Shown here: positions 50,480-58,304 of the stretch, in pieces | How positions within the stretch are numbered: position 1 is the stretch's first letter | Layout: each line of letters starts with the position of its first letter | Origin: Tropicibacter naphthalenivorans | GTDB taxonomy: Bacteria > Pseudomonadota > Alphaproteobacteria > Rhodobacterales > Rhodobacteraceae | Direction of reading: 5' to 3' | Length of the DNA: 64,000 nucleotides | Assembly: GCF_900176475.1 (NCBI RefSeq) | Contig: NZ_FWXX01000005.1 | Span: 1-64,000, forward strand | The notes under the pieces: model-generated | Told to the model about the DNA's origin: nothing | The model's input: only the letters and a program-made list of their open reading frames with translations | The model's database searches: none | Translations under genes and position numbers: made by a program

Positions 50480-51331
50480 ATGAGACACATCTTGGCGGTT
50501 TTGGCGGTGGTTTTGGGCGCGCTGGTGGCGGCGTCCTATGGCGGCGCGTGGCATCCGGTGGGCGATTCGCTTGCGGTGTTCCGGCGCGAGTTTGTCATCG
50601 GCTTTGCCTTGGCTCTGATCTGGACGGGCTGGCCCGCGTGGGTCCGCTGGCCCTTGGCCGGGCTGGCGGTGGCTTGGCTCGGGGCTTTTGTCTGGGCGTC
50701 GCGGCCTGACACGCCGGGGGCGGGCTATGTGCTGTATCAACAGAACCTGCTGCATAACCGGGCCGACAGCGCCGAATGGCTGTCCCGCGTACGTGTCGAA
50801 GAGCCGGATTTTTTGACGCTGCAAGAGGTCTCACCGGCGAATCTGGCGATGCTTTCCGGGCTGGAGAGGTATGTGAACGCGGTTCATTGTCCTTTGGGCC
50901 GGATGGGAGAGATGGTGATGACCCGCCATCCGGTGGTGGCCGGCAGTGGTTTTTGCTCAAAGCGCGACGGGATCGCGGCGGTGCAGGTCGACCTGCCAGA
51001 GGGGCCGGTCTGGGTGGTGTCCCTGCATCTAAGCTGGCCCTGGCCGCACGGGCAGGCGGCGCAGGTGGATCAGATTTTGCCTGCTCTCAGGCGCATTTCC
51101 GGGCCGGTGATCCTTGCCGGGGATTTCAATTCGGTGGCGTGGTCGCATACGGTGGCGCGTGTGGGCGCGGCGACCGACGCGCGGCGGATCGGCCCTGTGC
51201 TGGGGACGTTCGATTTGCCGCTGATCAAGATTGGAATCGACCATGTGCTGACCAGTGGCTCTGGCACGGTGCAGGTCATGCCGAAACTGGGGTCGGACCA
51301 TCACGGGCTGCGCGCGGTGGTGCGGCCGTAA
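50480..51331 (+). CDS. Membrane-anchored endonuclease/exonuclease/phosphatase-family protein
   Basis: A 283-residue protein with two or three N-terminal hydrophobic segments (about 1-75) and a C-terminal EEP domain facing the periplasm. Catalytic motifs are visible: LTLQEVSPANL with the metal-binding Glu, VSLHLSWPWPH, LAGDFNSVAWS with Asp and Asn, and GSDHHGLRAVV with the terminal Asp-His. Such proteins may cleave phosphodiesters of nucleic acids or lipids. Its stop is 10 bp before the Nudix gene, suggesting an operon with the next two genes. Confidence 0.88.
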   Translation: MRHILAVLAVVLGALVAASYGGAWHPVGDSLAVFRREFVIGFALALIWTGWPAWVRWPLAGLAVAWLGAFVWASRPDTPGAGYVLYQQNLLHNRADSAEWLSRVRVEEPDFLTLQEVSPANLAMLSGLERYVNAVHCPLGRMGEMVMTRHPVVAGSGFCSKRDGIAAVQVDLPEGPVWVVSLHLSWPWPHGQAAQVDQILPALRRISGPVILAGDFNSVAWSHTVARVGAATDARRIGPVLGTFDLPLIKIGIDHVLTSGSGTVQVMPKLGSDHHGLRAVVRP

Positions 51332-51341
51332 GGGGAAGATG

Positions 51342-51881
51342 ATGCACGAAATTGGGCATTTCGAGGTAGAGACAGATCGCGACCGGGCAGAATGGGCACG
51401 ATTGCGGGCGTTTTGCGCAGAGTGGGGGGATCGCGCGTTTTCGCGGGATGCTTTGATTGGCGGGCATGTGACCGCCTCGGCTTTTGTGCTGTGTCCAGAG
51501 GGGGTGTCGGTGCTGCTGACCCATCACCGCAAACTGGATCGCTGGCTGCAACTGGGCGGGCACTGCGACGGGATCGCGGATACGTGCTTTGTGGCGCAAA
51601 AGGAAGCCTACGAGGAATCCGGGCTGTCGCGCATTGATCTGCTGCGGCCAGAGGTGCTGGACGTGGACATTCACGAAATTCCGGCCCGTGGGGCCGAGCC
51701 GGCGCATTTGCATTACGATGTGCGGTTCCTTTTCCAGGCGAGGTCGCGCGCGTTTCGCGTCTCATCCGAGTCGCTGGATTTGGCGTGGGTGCCGCTGTCA
51801 GAGCTTGCGGCCTACACGGACGCGCCTTCGGTTTTGCGCTTGCGGGACAAGGCGGTGGCCTGGGGCGCGGCGCAGGTCTAG
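51342..51881 (+). CDS. Nudix hydrolase
   Basis: A 179-residue Nudix protein that would hydrolyse a nucleoside diphosphate derivative. The Nudix box is GGHCDGIADTCFVAQKEAYEESGL-like: G-x5-D instead of G-x5-E, then KEAYEESGL instead of REUxEExGU, so the metal-binding glutamates EE are kept. Two tandem ATGs occur at 51339 and 51342; the second has better spacing from AGGGGA. It follows the EEP-family gene and precedes the DUF3445 gene closely. Confidence 0.85.
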   Translation: MHEIGHFEVETDRDRAEWARLRAFCAEWGDRAFSRDALIGGHVTASAFVLCPEGVSVLLTHHRKLDRWLQLGGHCDGIADTCFVAQKEAYEESGLSRIDLLRPEVLDVDIHEIPARGAEPAHLHYDVRFLFQARSRAFRVSSESLDLAWVPLSELAAYTDAPSVLRLRDKAVAWGAAQV

Positions 51882-51890
51882 GGTTTGCGC

Positions 51891-52607
51891 ATGATTTTGC
51901 AGTCCAGAATTCCCTATGACATCAGCCCGCGCGCCCTGCCGGGGATACAGCCTTTGCCGCTGGCCGAGTGGTTGATCGTCGACGATGCCTATGCGGCCCA
52001 GATGGCAGAACGAGAGCGGTTGCTACGCGATGCGCGCGAGGCGGTTCTGGCCATGACCGAAGGCGCTGTGCCCGCCGCGCAAGAGCTGTTGAACGTGGTT
52101 CAAGAAACGCTCCCGGCGGGGTTCGACCGGCACGGCACGCGGATACGCCGTCCCGACGGCGCGGTGATCGATGTGGATGAAACAGACCCGCTTGGCACCC
52201 TGGGACGCCTGGTCCAAGAAGACTTTTGCCTGCTGGAAAAGCACGGGGACGCGCATGTGCTGACAGCCGCGGTGCTGTGTTTTCCGGCCAATTGGATGCT
52301 GTCAGAAAAGCTGAAGCGGCCTTTGATCGGGATCCACACGCCAGTGGCAGAGTATGACGAAATGCTCGCAAAACGTGTGCAGCGCCTGTTCGATGGGGTG
52401 CAGGTGGGGCGGCCTTTGTGGCGGTTCAACGCCCTGTATTACGACGATCCGAACCTGCACCAACCGCGGGCTGAACATGACGAAAGGGCGCCTATCGACC
52501 CAGCGACAGCGCCCTTTCTACGCTCGGAACGTCAAACGATGCTGAGGTTGCCAGAAACGCGAGCAGTGGTTTTTGGCATCCACACCTTTGTGACCTTGCG
52601 GCGTTAA
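51891..52607 (+). CDS. Heme-dependent oxidative N-demethylase family protein (DUF3445)
   Basis: A 238-residue member of the DUF3445 family, in which heme-dependent oxidative N-demethylase subunits act in dimethylamine breakdown. Typical segments are VQEDFCLLEKHGDAHVLTAAVLCFPANW, IGIHTPVAEYDE and WRFNALYYDDPNLHQPR. The last segment contains the histidine expected near the heme. Complete dimethylamine-type systems have further subunits, which are not found here, so the role is uncertain. ATG at 51891 is preferred to a TTG at 51885. The 3' end overlaps the convergent membrane gene by 4 bp. Confidence 0.88.
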   Translation: MILQSRIPYDISPRALPGIQPLPLAEWLIVDDAYAAQMAERERLLRDAREAVLAMTEGAVPAAQELLNVVQETLPAGFDRHGTRIRRPDGAVIDVDETDPLGTLGRLVQEDFCLLEKHGDAHVLTAAVLCFPANWMLSEKLKRPLIGIHTPVAEYDEMLAKRVQRLFDGVQVGRPLWRFNALYYDDPNLHQPRAEHDERAPIDPATAPFLRSERQTMLRLPETRAVVFGIHTFVTLRR

Positions 52608-53410
52608 TGGATCAGGAGGCGGGCCACCTGATGCAATCTATCCGTGTGGTATAGCACGGTGAACAGGCCGGTCACGGCCAGCGCCTGACTGACCAGACGC
52701 AGGTCCACACCGCGCCCGCCATTCATGATCCCGACAAAGACCGCCAGCGGCAGGTTGATGATCGCCAGCGCGCCGGTCAGCAGCCATCCGGCAGCGGACA
52801 TGCGGCTTTGCTCTGGCTCGACTTCAGCTGTTTGGATGCGGTATTGCGCAAGGCGGTCGGTGACGGCGGGGCGCTCGTCCTCTTCGCCAGCGGGATAGAG
52901 CGCGCCGCGAATATCGTCGGCCAAATGGTCGTCGGCGCTGTAGTCCTGCGCAGGCTGAACGTCGTTCAGAACCTCATCGACCGACCGAACCACCGGTTCG
53001 GCGCGGCGCGGCGACACATAACTACGCAGGCGGATAAAATCTTCGCGGTCCAGCAGCACGTCGGGCGAATACCATTCGAGAATGTCGGCGGACGAATGCT
53101 CTAGCGCGGCAAGAACCACCGCAGACAGCAGCTGCGCGGCGGCTTCATCCTGATCTTCGGTGGGCAGGCCGCCTGCGCGGGTGATGACCTCGATCAAGAC
53201 GCGGGGGCCATAATCGCTGTCTTCTTCAGAGATGACCTGAATGCCCAAGGACCGGCCCATCACGGCGTTGCTGCCGCGCTGCGGTGCGCGCCCCTGACGT
53301 GGATCAAGCTGCGCCACAACCCGCGCCGCAGTGTCCAAATAGGGATCCGGATCAAGGTCTTGGGTGTCTGGCAGGATGAGGCCAGCGTAGGGATACTCAG
53401 TACAGGTCAT
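52604..53410 (-). CDS. Membrane-hairpin protein A, unknown function (paralogue of the gene at 54509-55336)
   Basis: A 268-residue protein with a soluble N-terminal region (about 1-140), a charged linker (about 140-200), and two C-terminal membrane helices (GWLLTGALAIINLPLAVFVG and VSQALAVTGLFTVLYH) joined by a short NGGRGVDLR loop. The N-terminal region ends in a helix followed by SADILEWYSPDVLLDREDFIRL. The neighbour at 54509-55336 has the same order and a matching hairpin. I recognise no named family; the helix-then-W pattern recalls DUF4261-like folds. The ATG at 53410 is preferred to 53482. A CtrA-like site lies about 120 bp upstream. Confidence 0.75.
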   Translation of the reverse strand: MTCTEYPYAGLILPDTQDLDPDPYLDTAARVVAQLDPRQGRAPQRGSNAVMGRSLGIQVISEEDSDYGPRVLIEVITRAGGLPTEDQDEAAAQLLSAVVLAALEHSSADILEWYSPDVLLDREDFIRLRSYVSPRRAEPVVRSVDEVLNDVQPAQDYSADDHLADDIRGALYPAGEEDERPAVTDRLAQYRIQTAEVEPEQSRMSAAGWLLTGALAIINLPLAVFVGIMNGGRGVDLRLVSQALAVTGLFTVLYHTDRLHQVARLLIH

Positions 53411-53528
53411 CGGTGAAATCCTCGTGCGAGAGGTCTGCGTTGAGGACAGGTATGCCGGATGATCTTGGTTACATTCGGGCAAAATCTGGTAATTTTAAAT
53501 GTATGTTCCGCTAAAACGGACAAAGTGG

Positions 53529-53544
53529 TTAACCCTTGGTTACC
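53529..53544. promoter_or_regulatory. Predicted CtrA binding site (one mismatch)
   Basis: TTAAC-CCTTG-GTTACC matches the palindromic TTAAC-N5-GTTAAC pattern with one change. It lies 119 bp upstream of the membrane-hairpin gene at 53410 and 74 bp beyond the stop of the lytic transglycosylase gene. Confidence 0.45.
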
Positions 53545-53617
53545 GTTTGTTCGTTAGGCGTGCATCGTGGCGGTCGCGTCACACTTTATACGCGACCACC
53601 CGCGATTCTTTTTGGAC

Positions 53618-54418
53618 TTAGTTGTCGATACGCTCGGCGGCAGCGGCGATCGCTTGTTGGTAGACGGTTGCGGCGTTCCACTCGTTCAGAACGCGGAAAT
53701 TCGCGGTGCCTTGCCTGTAGGGTTGCCCCTTTTTCCAGCCCTTCTGGCGCAGGTAGTTGGCGGTCGAGGCCAGCGCGTCGGCTTCGTTATAAAAGTCAAC
53801 GCGGCCATCGCCGTTGCCATCGACGCCAAAGCGCATGGCGTTGCCGGGCAGGAACTGGGTGTGGCCCAGCTCGCCGTGGTAGGCACCCTTTTGGTTGGGG
53901 CTTAGCATCCCGCGGTCGACCATTTGCAGCGCCGCGATGGCGTGCGGACGGAACAGGCCGGGGCGGCGGCAGTCATAGGCGACGGTCAGGATCGAGTTGA
54001 TCACCGGCTCGGACCCCATGTTGCGGCCAAACCCGGTTTCCATCCCGTGGATCGAGATCAAGATGCCCGCCGGGACGCCGTAGCGCTGTTCCAACGACCC
54101 GTAAAAGGCAGCGTTGCGCGCGAGGCGTTTCTTGCCCGTCGCGGCGAAACTGGACAGCGAGCCGAGGCGGATTTGCACAAACTTATCAAAGCTGTATTTG
54201 ACGCCCTTTTGGTTGCGGTCGGCGTTGATGGTGCGCGTGCTGTAGCTGGCATTCATCAGCGCGCCAATGCCGCGATCCTTGACGCCGGCGGCTTTGGCTT
54301 CGGCGGCGAATTCGGATTTCCACGCGTTGAAGCCAGAGGAAGTGTTGCCACAGCTTGCGGCAAAACCGGGGCCAGCGGCGAGAAGGGACAAACAAAGGGC
54401 GGATAAAATGCGGCGCAT
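53618..54418 (-). CDS. Secreted lytic murein transglycosylase (MltB-like)
   Basis: A 266-residue periplasmic lytic transglycosylase that cleaves the glycan strands of peptidoglycan. A signal peptide (about 1-20, ending GPGFAAS) is followed by the SLT/MltB fold. SIHGMETGFGRNMG holds the catalytic glutamate, and GELGHTQFLPGNAMRFGVDGNGDGRVDFYN is the MltB family signature. It lies between the two membrane-hairpin paralogues on the same strand, which suggests they act together on the cell wall. The family often acts at division or during envelope-spanning machine assembly. Confidence 0.92.
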   Translation of the reverse strand: MRRILSALCLSLLAAGPGFAASCGNTSSGFNAWKSEFAAEAKAAGVKDRGIGALMNASYSTRTINADRNQKGVKYSFDKFVQIRLGSLSSFAATGKKRLARNAAFYGSLEQRYGVPAGILISIHGMETGFGRNMGSEPVINSILTVAYDCRRPGLFRPHAIAALQMVDRGMLSPNQKGAYHGELGHTQFLPGNAMRFGVDGNGDGRVDFYNEADALASTANYLRQKGWKKGQPYRQGTANFRVLNEWNAATVYQQAIAAAAERIDN

Positions 54419-54508
54419 GAGGCTCTCCGGAGGTTGAGTATTGCGGTTAGGTTAGCCGCAATGGGCGGCACGATCCAAGGGGGAATTCCTGACCAGCCTC
54501 AGCTGTGA

Positions 54509-55336
54509 TCACAGCATCGAGGCGATGCCAGCCATAGCCCCCGAGGTGTCCATGGCGACAAAGAACCCGGCCAGCCCCATGGCCAAGGAGGCGGCGCGCA
54601 GGTCTTCGCCGCGCATCACGTTGTAGGCCATGATCGGGGCGGCGACCGGCAGCGACACGGTGGCGACGGTCAGGCTGACGGCCCAGGTGGACAGGCGCGC
54701 CTCGATCGGGATGATGCCGTCTTCGGCGCGGATTTCTTCGATTTCTGCCTTGGACGCGGGGCGCAGCAGCGTGGCCCGAAGAGACGTTTCAAAAGCCTTA
54801 ACGTGGGCGTCGAATTGCGGCGCGCCCATGTCGGCGTTGTCGTTGGCGGCGGCCATGCGGGCGGCGCTGTTGACCTGCGGCAACATCTGGGCGAGGTCGG
54901 CTTTGGACGGGCGGGCGGTGGCCGGTTTGGTGCCGGACACGCGGCGGGGGGCGATGGGCGTGACGGTCTCGGCGGGCTCAAAGCTGGCGGCAAGGCCCGC
55001 GACAAGGGTCTGCGCCGGGATGCGCAGCGCGGTTTCGCCCCAGACAACCGCCTGGATCGGCAAGGTTTTGGCCAGCGTATACAGCATCGGTGCCAGCCGT
55101 GCCTGAAGCGTCGCGACATCGTCGTTGCCAAGGATAGACAGGGTCAAAAGGGTCTCTTGGGCGACAAAGGCCAGCTCCAGATCAAAGGTCAGCGCGCCAT
55201 CGGTCAGCGTCAAAGAGGTCAGGCCCGCCTCGAGAACACGCAGGTCAGCGCCGAGCAGATCGGCAATGTTCGGCAGGGACACAAGGCGCTCGCCGTCAAA
55301 GATAAGCTGTGCTGCGGTGGTGTTCATCGCGTTCAT
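54509..55336 (-). CDS. Membrane-hairpin protein B, unknown function (paralogue of the gene at 52604-53410)
   Basis: A 275-residue protein with an N-terminal soluble region (about 1-115), an Ala/Pro-rich linker (about 115-205), and two C-terminal membrane helices (WAVSLTVATVSLPVAAPIMAYN and LAMGLAGFFVAMDTSG) joined by VMRGEDLRAA. The N-terminal region ends with helix-then-IQAVVWGETALRIPAQTLV, matching SADILEWYSPDVLL of the paralogue. The two proteins share order, spacing and hairpin but little identity elsewhere. AAAGGAG lies upstream of the ATG. Three GTTAAC half-sites (55368, 55434, 55477) lie upstream. Confidence 0.75.
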   Translation of the reverse strand: MNAMNTTAAQLIFDGERLVSLPNIADLLGADLRVLEAGLTSLTLTDGALTFDLELAFVAQETLLTLSILGNDDVATLQARLAPMLYTLAKTLPIQAVVWGETALRIPAQTLVAGLAASFEPAETVTPIAPRRVSGTKPATARPSKADLAQMLPQVNSAARMAAANDNADMGAPQFDAHVKAFETSLRATLLRPASKAEIEEIRAEDGIIPIEARLSTWAVSLTVATVSLPVAAPIMAYNVMRGEDLRAASLAMGLAGFFVAMDTSGAMAGIASML

Positions 55337-55566
55337 TTCCCCGTCTCCTTTTTAGGATGTCCGTTTTGTTAACCAATTTTTGGCCAGCAATTGGGGAAGG
55401 AATGAGATGTGATCTGGATCACACTTGGGCTGCGTTAACCTTTTTGTGCCGCAATGGGGCAAAGCCTGCCATAAAGGTTAACAAATCGGGCATTTCTGAC
55501 ACGAAACGCCCGATTTGACACGTTTTTGCCCTGATCTGTGGGCGCTTGCGCGCTTTAGAGTGGGGG

Positions 55567-55596
55567 GCGACTATACGTTAGAGGCTGCGACTATAC
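55567..55596. repeat. 10-bp direct repeats downstream of the 164-residue membrane protein gene
   Basis: GCGACTATAC occurs at 55567-55576 and 55587-55596, followed by GTTA and CTTA respectively. They lie 7 bp beyond the stop of the gene at 55603. The meaning is unclear. Confidence 0.5.
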
Positions 55597-55602
55597 CTTA
55601 CG

Positions 55603-56097
55603 TCACTCATCCGGGATGTCGGCCAGCAGGCCCATCGGTTTGTCGGCATCCACGGACTGCATGATGGACTCGATCATCTTTTGATCGGTCCCGGCCTCTT
55701 GCAGGGCGACGCGCGCCATAGTGTCAAAGCCTTCGCGGTCCATCATCGTCGCCATCTGCGCGACCGAGTATTTGCCCGCCTTCATGTCTTCGTTCATGCG
55801 CATCAGATCCTCTGCGGATTTCACGTCTTGGGGGCGCAAAAGCTCTGGCTCGGCGGTGGCGACCGCTTGTCCGCCTTGTAGGGAATGCGACAGCAGAACC
55901 GCTCCGCCCATGACCGTGGCTGGCAGCAGCAGCACCGCCAAGAGGCCCAGCACGATCTTGGGGGTAAAGACGCTGCTCTGGCGAGCGTGACCCAGATCGG
56001 GCGCGACCTCGGGCTGCGGCTGCGGTTGGGGATCGGGGGCTTTGGGCGCGTGGGTCTGTTCCAGCCGGGCCAGTCGATCTTGAAAGGAGTTGCTCAT
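55603..56097 (-). CDS. Single-pass membrane protein of unknown function
   Basis: A 164-residue protein: a short cytoplasmic part with a helical start (SFQDRLARLEQTH) and a proline-rich stretch (APDPQPQPQPE), one membrane helix (about 47-70, VLGLLAVLLLPATVMGGAVLL), and an acidic external part with RPQDVKSAEDLMRMNEDMKAGKYSVAQM. The tail is rich in Met and Asp. No known family recognised. It is the first gene of the minus-strand group that includes the membrane-hairpin and transglycosylase genes. Confidence 0.75.
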   Translation of the reverse strand: MSNSFQDRLARLEQTHAPKAPDPQPQPQPEVAPDLGHARQSSVFTPKIVLGLLAVLLLPATVMGGAVLLSHSLQGGQAVATAEPELLRPQDVKSAEDLMRMNEDMKAGKYSVAQMATMMDREGFDTMARVALQEAGTDQKMIESIMQSVDADKPMGLLADIPDE

Positions 56098-56290
56098 TGC
56101 CTTGGCCCTTTGTTGCCACGCGTTAAGGATGTGTGCGCGGGTCGTGATGCGCGGTTAACCCGTTTTCACAGCGCACCGGGGCATCTCCGCGACCGCTTTG
56201 GGGCGATTTTGCGCAAAATCCTGTAACTTCAAAAGGCCGTGCGCCATATCCGCGCCGTAAACCGGGCGGGCAGGGCACCCAAAAGGGCAT

Positions 56291-56324
56291 TAAACGAAAA
56301 CGGGGCGCCCAAAAGGACGCCCCG
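56291..56324 (-). terminator. Intrinsic terminator of glnA
   Basis: On the minus strand, CGGGGCGTCC and GGGCGCCCCG form a stem with a TTTT loop (one wobble), followed by GTTTTCGTTT. It lies 24 bp beyond the glnA stop. Confidence 0.85.
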
Positions 56325-56347
56325 CCAGTCTGCGATCCCAAGGGGGA

Positions 56348-57754
56348 TTAGCAGGAGTAGTACATGCCGAACTCGACCGGGTGCGGCGTGTGTTCGTACT
56401 TTTCGATCTCTTCCATCTTGAGCTCGATGTAACCTTCGATCTGGTCCTTGGTGAACACGTCACCGGCCAGCAGGTAATCCATGTCTGCCTTGAGCTCTTC
56501 GAGAGCTTCACGCAGCGAGCCGCAAACCGTCGGGATACCGGCCAGCTCTTCGGCGGGCAGATCGTAGAGGTTCTTGTCCATGGCTTCGCCCGGATCGATC
56601 TTGTTCTTGATGCCGTCGAGGCCAGCCATCAGCAGAGCCGAGAAGCACAGGTAGGGGTTCGCCGAGGGATCGGGGAAACGGGCTTCGACGCGCTTTGCCT
56701 TGGGGTTTTCGGTCCACGGAATACGGACACAGCCCGAACGGTTACGTGCCGAGTAGGCGCGCAGAACCGGGGCTTCGAAGCCCGGGATCAGACGCTTGTA
56801 CGAGTTGGTCGACGGGTTGGTGAAGGCGTTCAGCGACTTGGCGTGCTTGAGGATACCGCCGATGAAGTACAGCGCTTCCTGGCTGAGATCTGCGTATTTG
56901 TCGCCTGCGAACAGCGGCTTGCCGTCCTTCCAGATCGACATGTTGCAGTGCATCCCGGTGCCGTTGTCGCCGTAGATCGGCTTGGGCATGAAGGTTGCGG
57001 TCTTGCCGTAGGCGTCGGCCACGTTGTGGATGACGTACTTGTACTTTTGCAGCTCGTCCGCCTGGTGGGTCAGCGTGCCAAAGATCAGGCCCAGCTCGTG
57101 CTGGCAGGACGCCACTTCGTGGTGGTGCTTGTCGACCTTCATGCCGATGCGCTTCATCGTCGACAGCATTTCGCCGCGGATGTCCTGCGCGTGGTCGGTC
57201 GGGTTCACCGGGAAGTAACCACCCTTGAGGCCCGGACGGTGGCCGGTGTTGCCCATTTCGAACTCGGCGTCGGTGTTCCACGATGCGTCAACCGCGTCCA
57301 CTTCGTAGGACACTTTGTTGATGGTGTTGGCGAAACGGACGTTGTCGAACAGGAAGAATTCTGCCTCGGGGCCCCAGTAGGACACGTCGCCGATGCCGGA
57401 CGACTTGAGGTAGGCTTCCGCCTTTTCGGCGGTGCTGCGCGGGTCGCGGCCATAGGCTTCGCCGGTGTCCGGCTCGACGATCGAGCAGTGCACGCAGATG
57501 GTTTTCTCGGCGTAGAAGGGGTCGACATAGGCGCTGTCGCAGTCGGGCATGAGTTTCATGTCCGAGTTTTCGATCGATTTCCAGCCAGCGATGGAGGAAC
57601 CATCGAACATGAAGCCTTCTTCGAGGAAGTCTTCGTCGACTTCGCTTTCGATCACGGTCACGTGCTGCAGCTTGCCGCGCGGATCAGTGAAGCGGATATC
57701 GACGTATGCGATTTCCTCGTCTTTGATCTTCTTGAGCAGGTCTTTTGCGCTCAT
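56348..57754 (-). CDS. glnA: Glutamine synthetase type I
   Basis: A 468-residue type I glutamine synthetase that makes glutamine from glutamate and ammonia with ATP. Visible motifs are FDGSSIAGW near residue 50, the active-site segments HHEVASCQHELGLIFGT and KPIYGDNGTGMHCNMSIWKDGK, and NPSTNSYKRLIPGFEAPVLRAYSARNRSG. The adenylylation tyrosine lies in DKNLYDLPAEE near residue 398, so activity is probably controlled by GlnE. It is the second gene of glnBA, 43 bp after glnB, and ends in a strong terminator. Confidence 0.98.
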   Translation of the reverse strand: MSAKDLLKKIKDEEIAYVDIRFTDPRGKLQHVTVIESEVDEDFLEEGFMFDGSSIAGWKSIENSDMKLMPDCDSAYVDPFYAEKTICVHCSIVEPDTGEAYGRDPRSTAEKAEAYLKSSGIGDVSYWGPEAEFFLFDNVRFANTINKVSYEVDAVDASWNTDAEFEMGNTGHRPGLKGGYFPVNPTDHAQDIRGEMLSTMKRIGMKVDKHHHEVASCQHELGLIFGTLTHQADELQKYKYVIHNVADAYGKTATFMPKPIYGDNGTGMHCNMSIWKDGKPLFAGDKYADLSQEALYFIGGILKHAKSLNAFTNPSTNSYKRLIPGFEAPVLRAYSARNRSGCVRIPWTENPKAKRVEARFPDPSANPYLCFSALLMAGLDGIKNKIDPGEAMDKNLYDLPAEELAGIPTVCGSLREALEELKADMDYLLAGDVFTKDQIEGYIELKMEEIEKYEHTPHPVEFGMYYSC

Positions 57755-57797
57755 TGGATTATTCCCTCAGTTGCTTAACTTGATGTTTCGGCGTGGT

Positions 57798-58214
<417 letters not shown>

Positions 58215-58304
58215 TCAGGTGCTTACAGACTGCTGAAAAATGTGGCGTGATTAAAAAATAGGCAAAACGCCTGCAAACTGGGCGAAATTGAATCGCGAGG
58301 ATTT

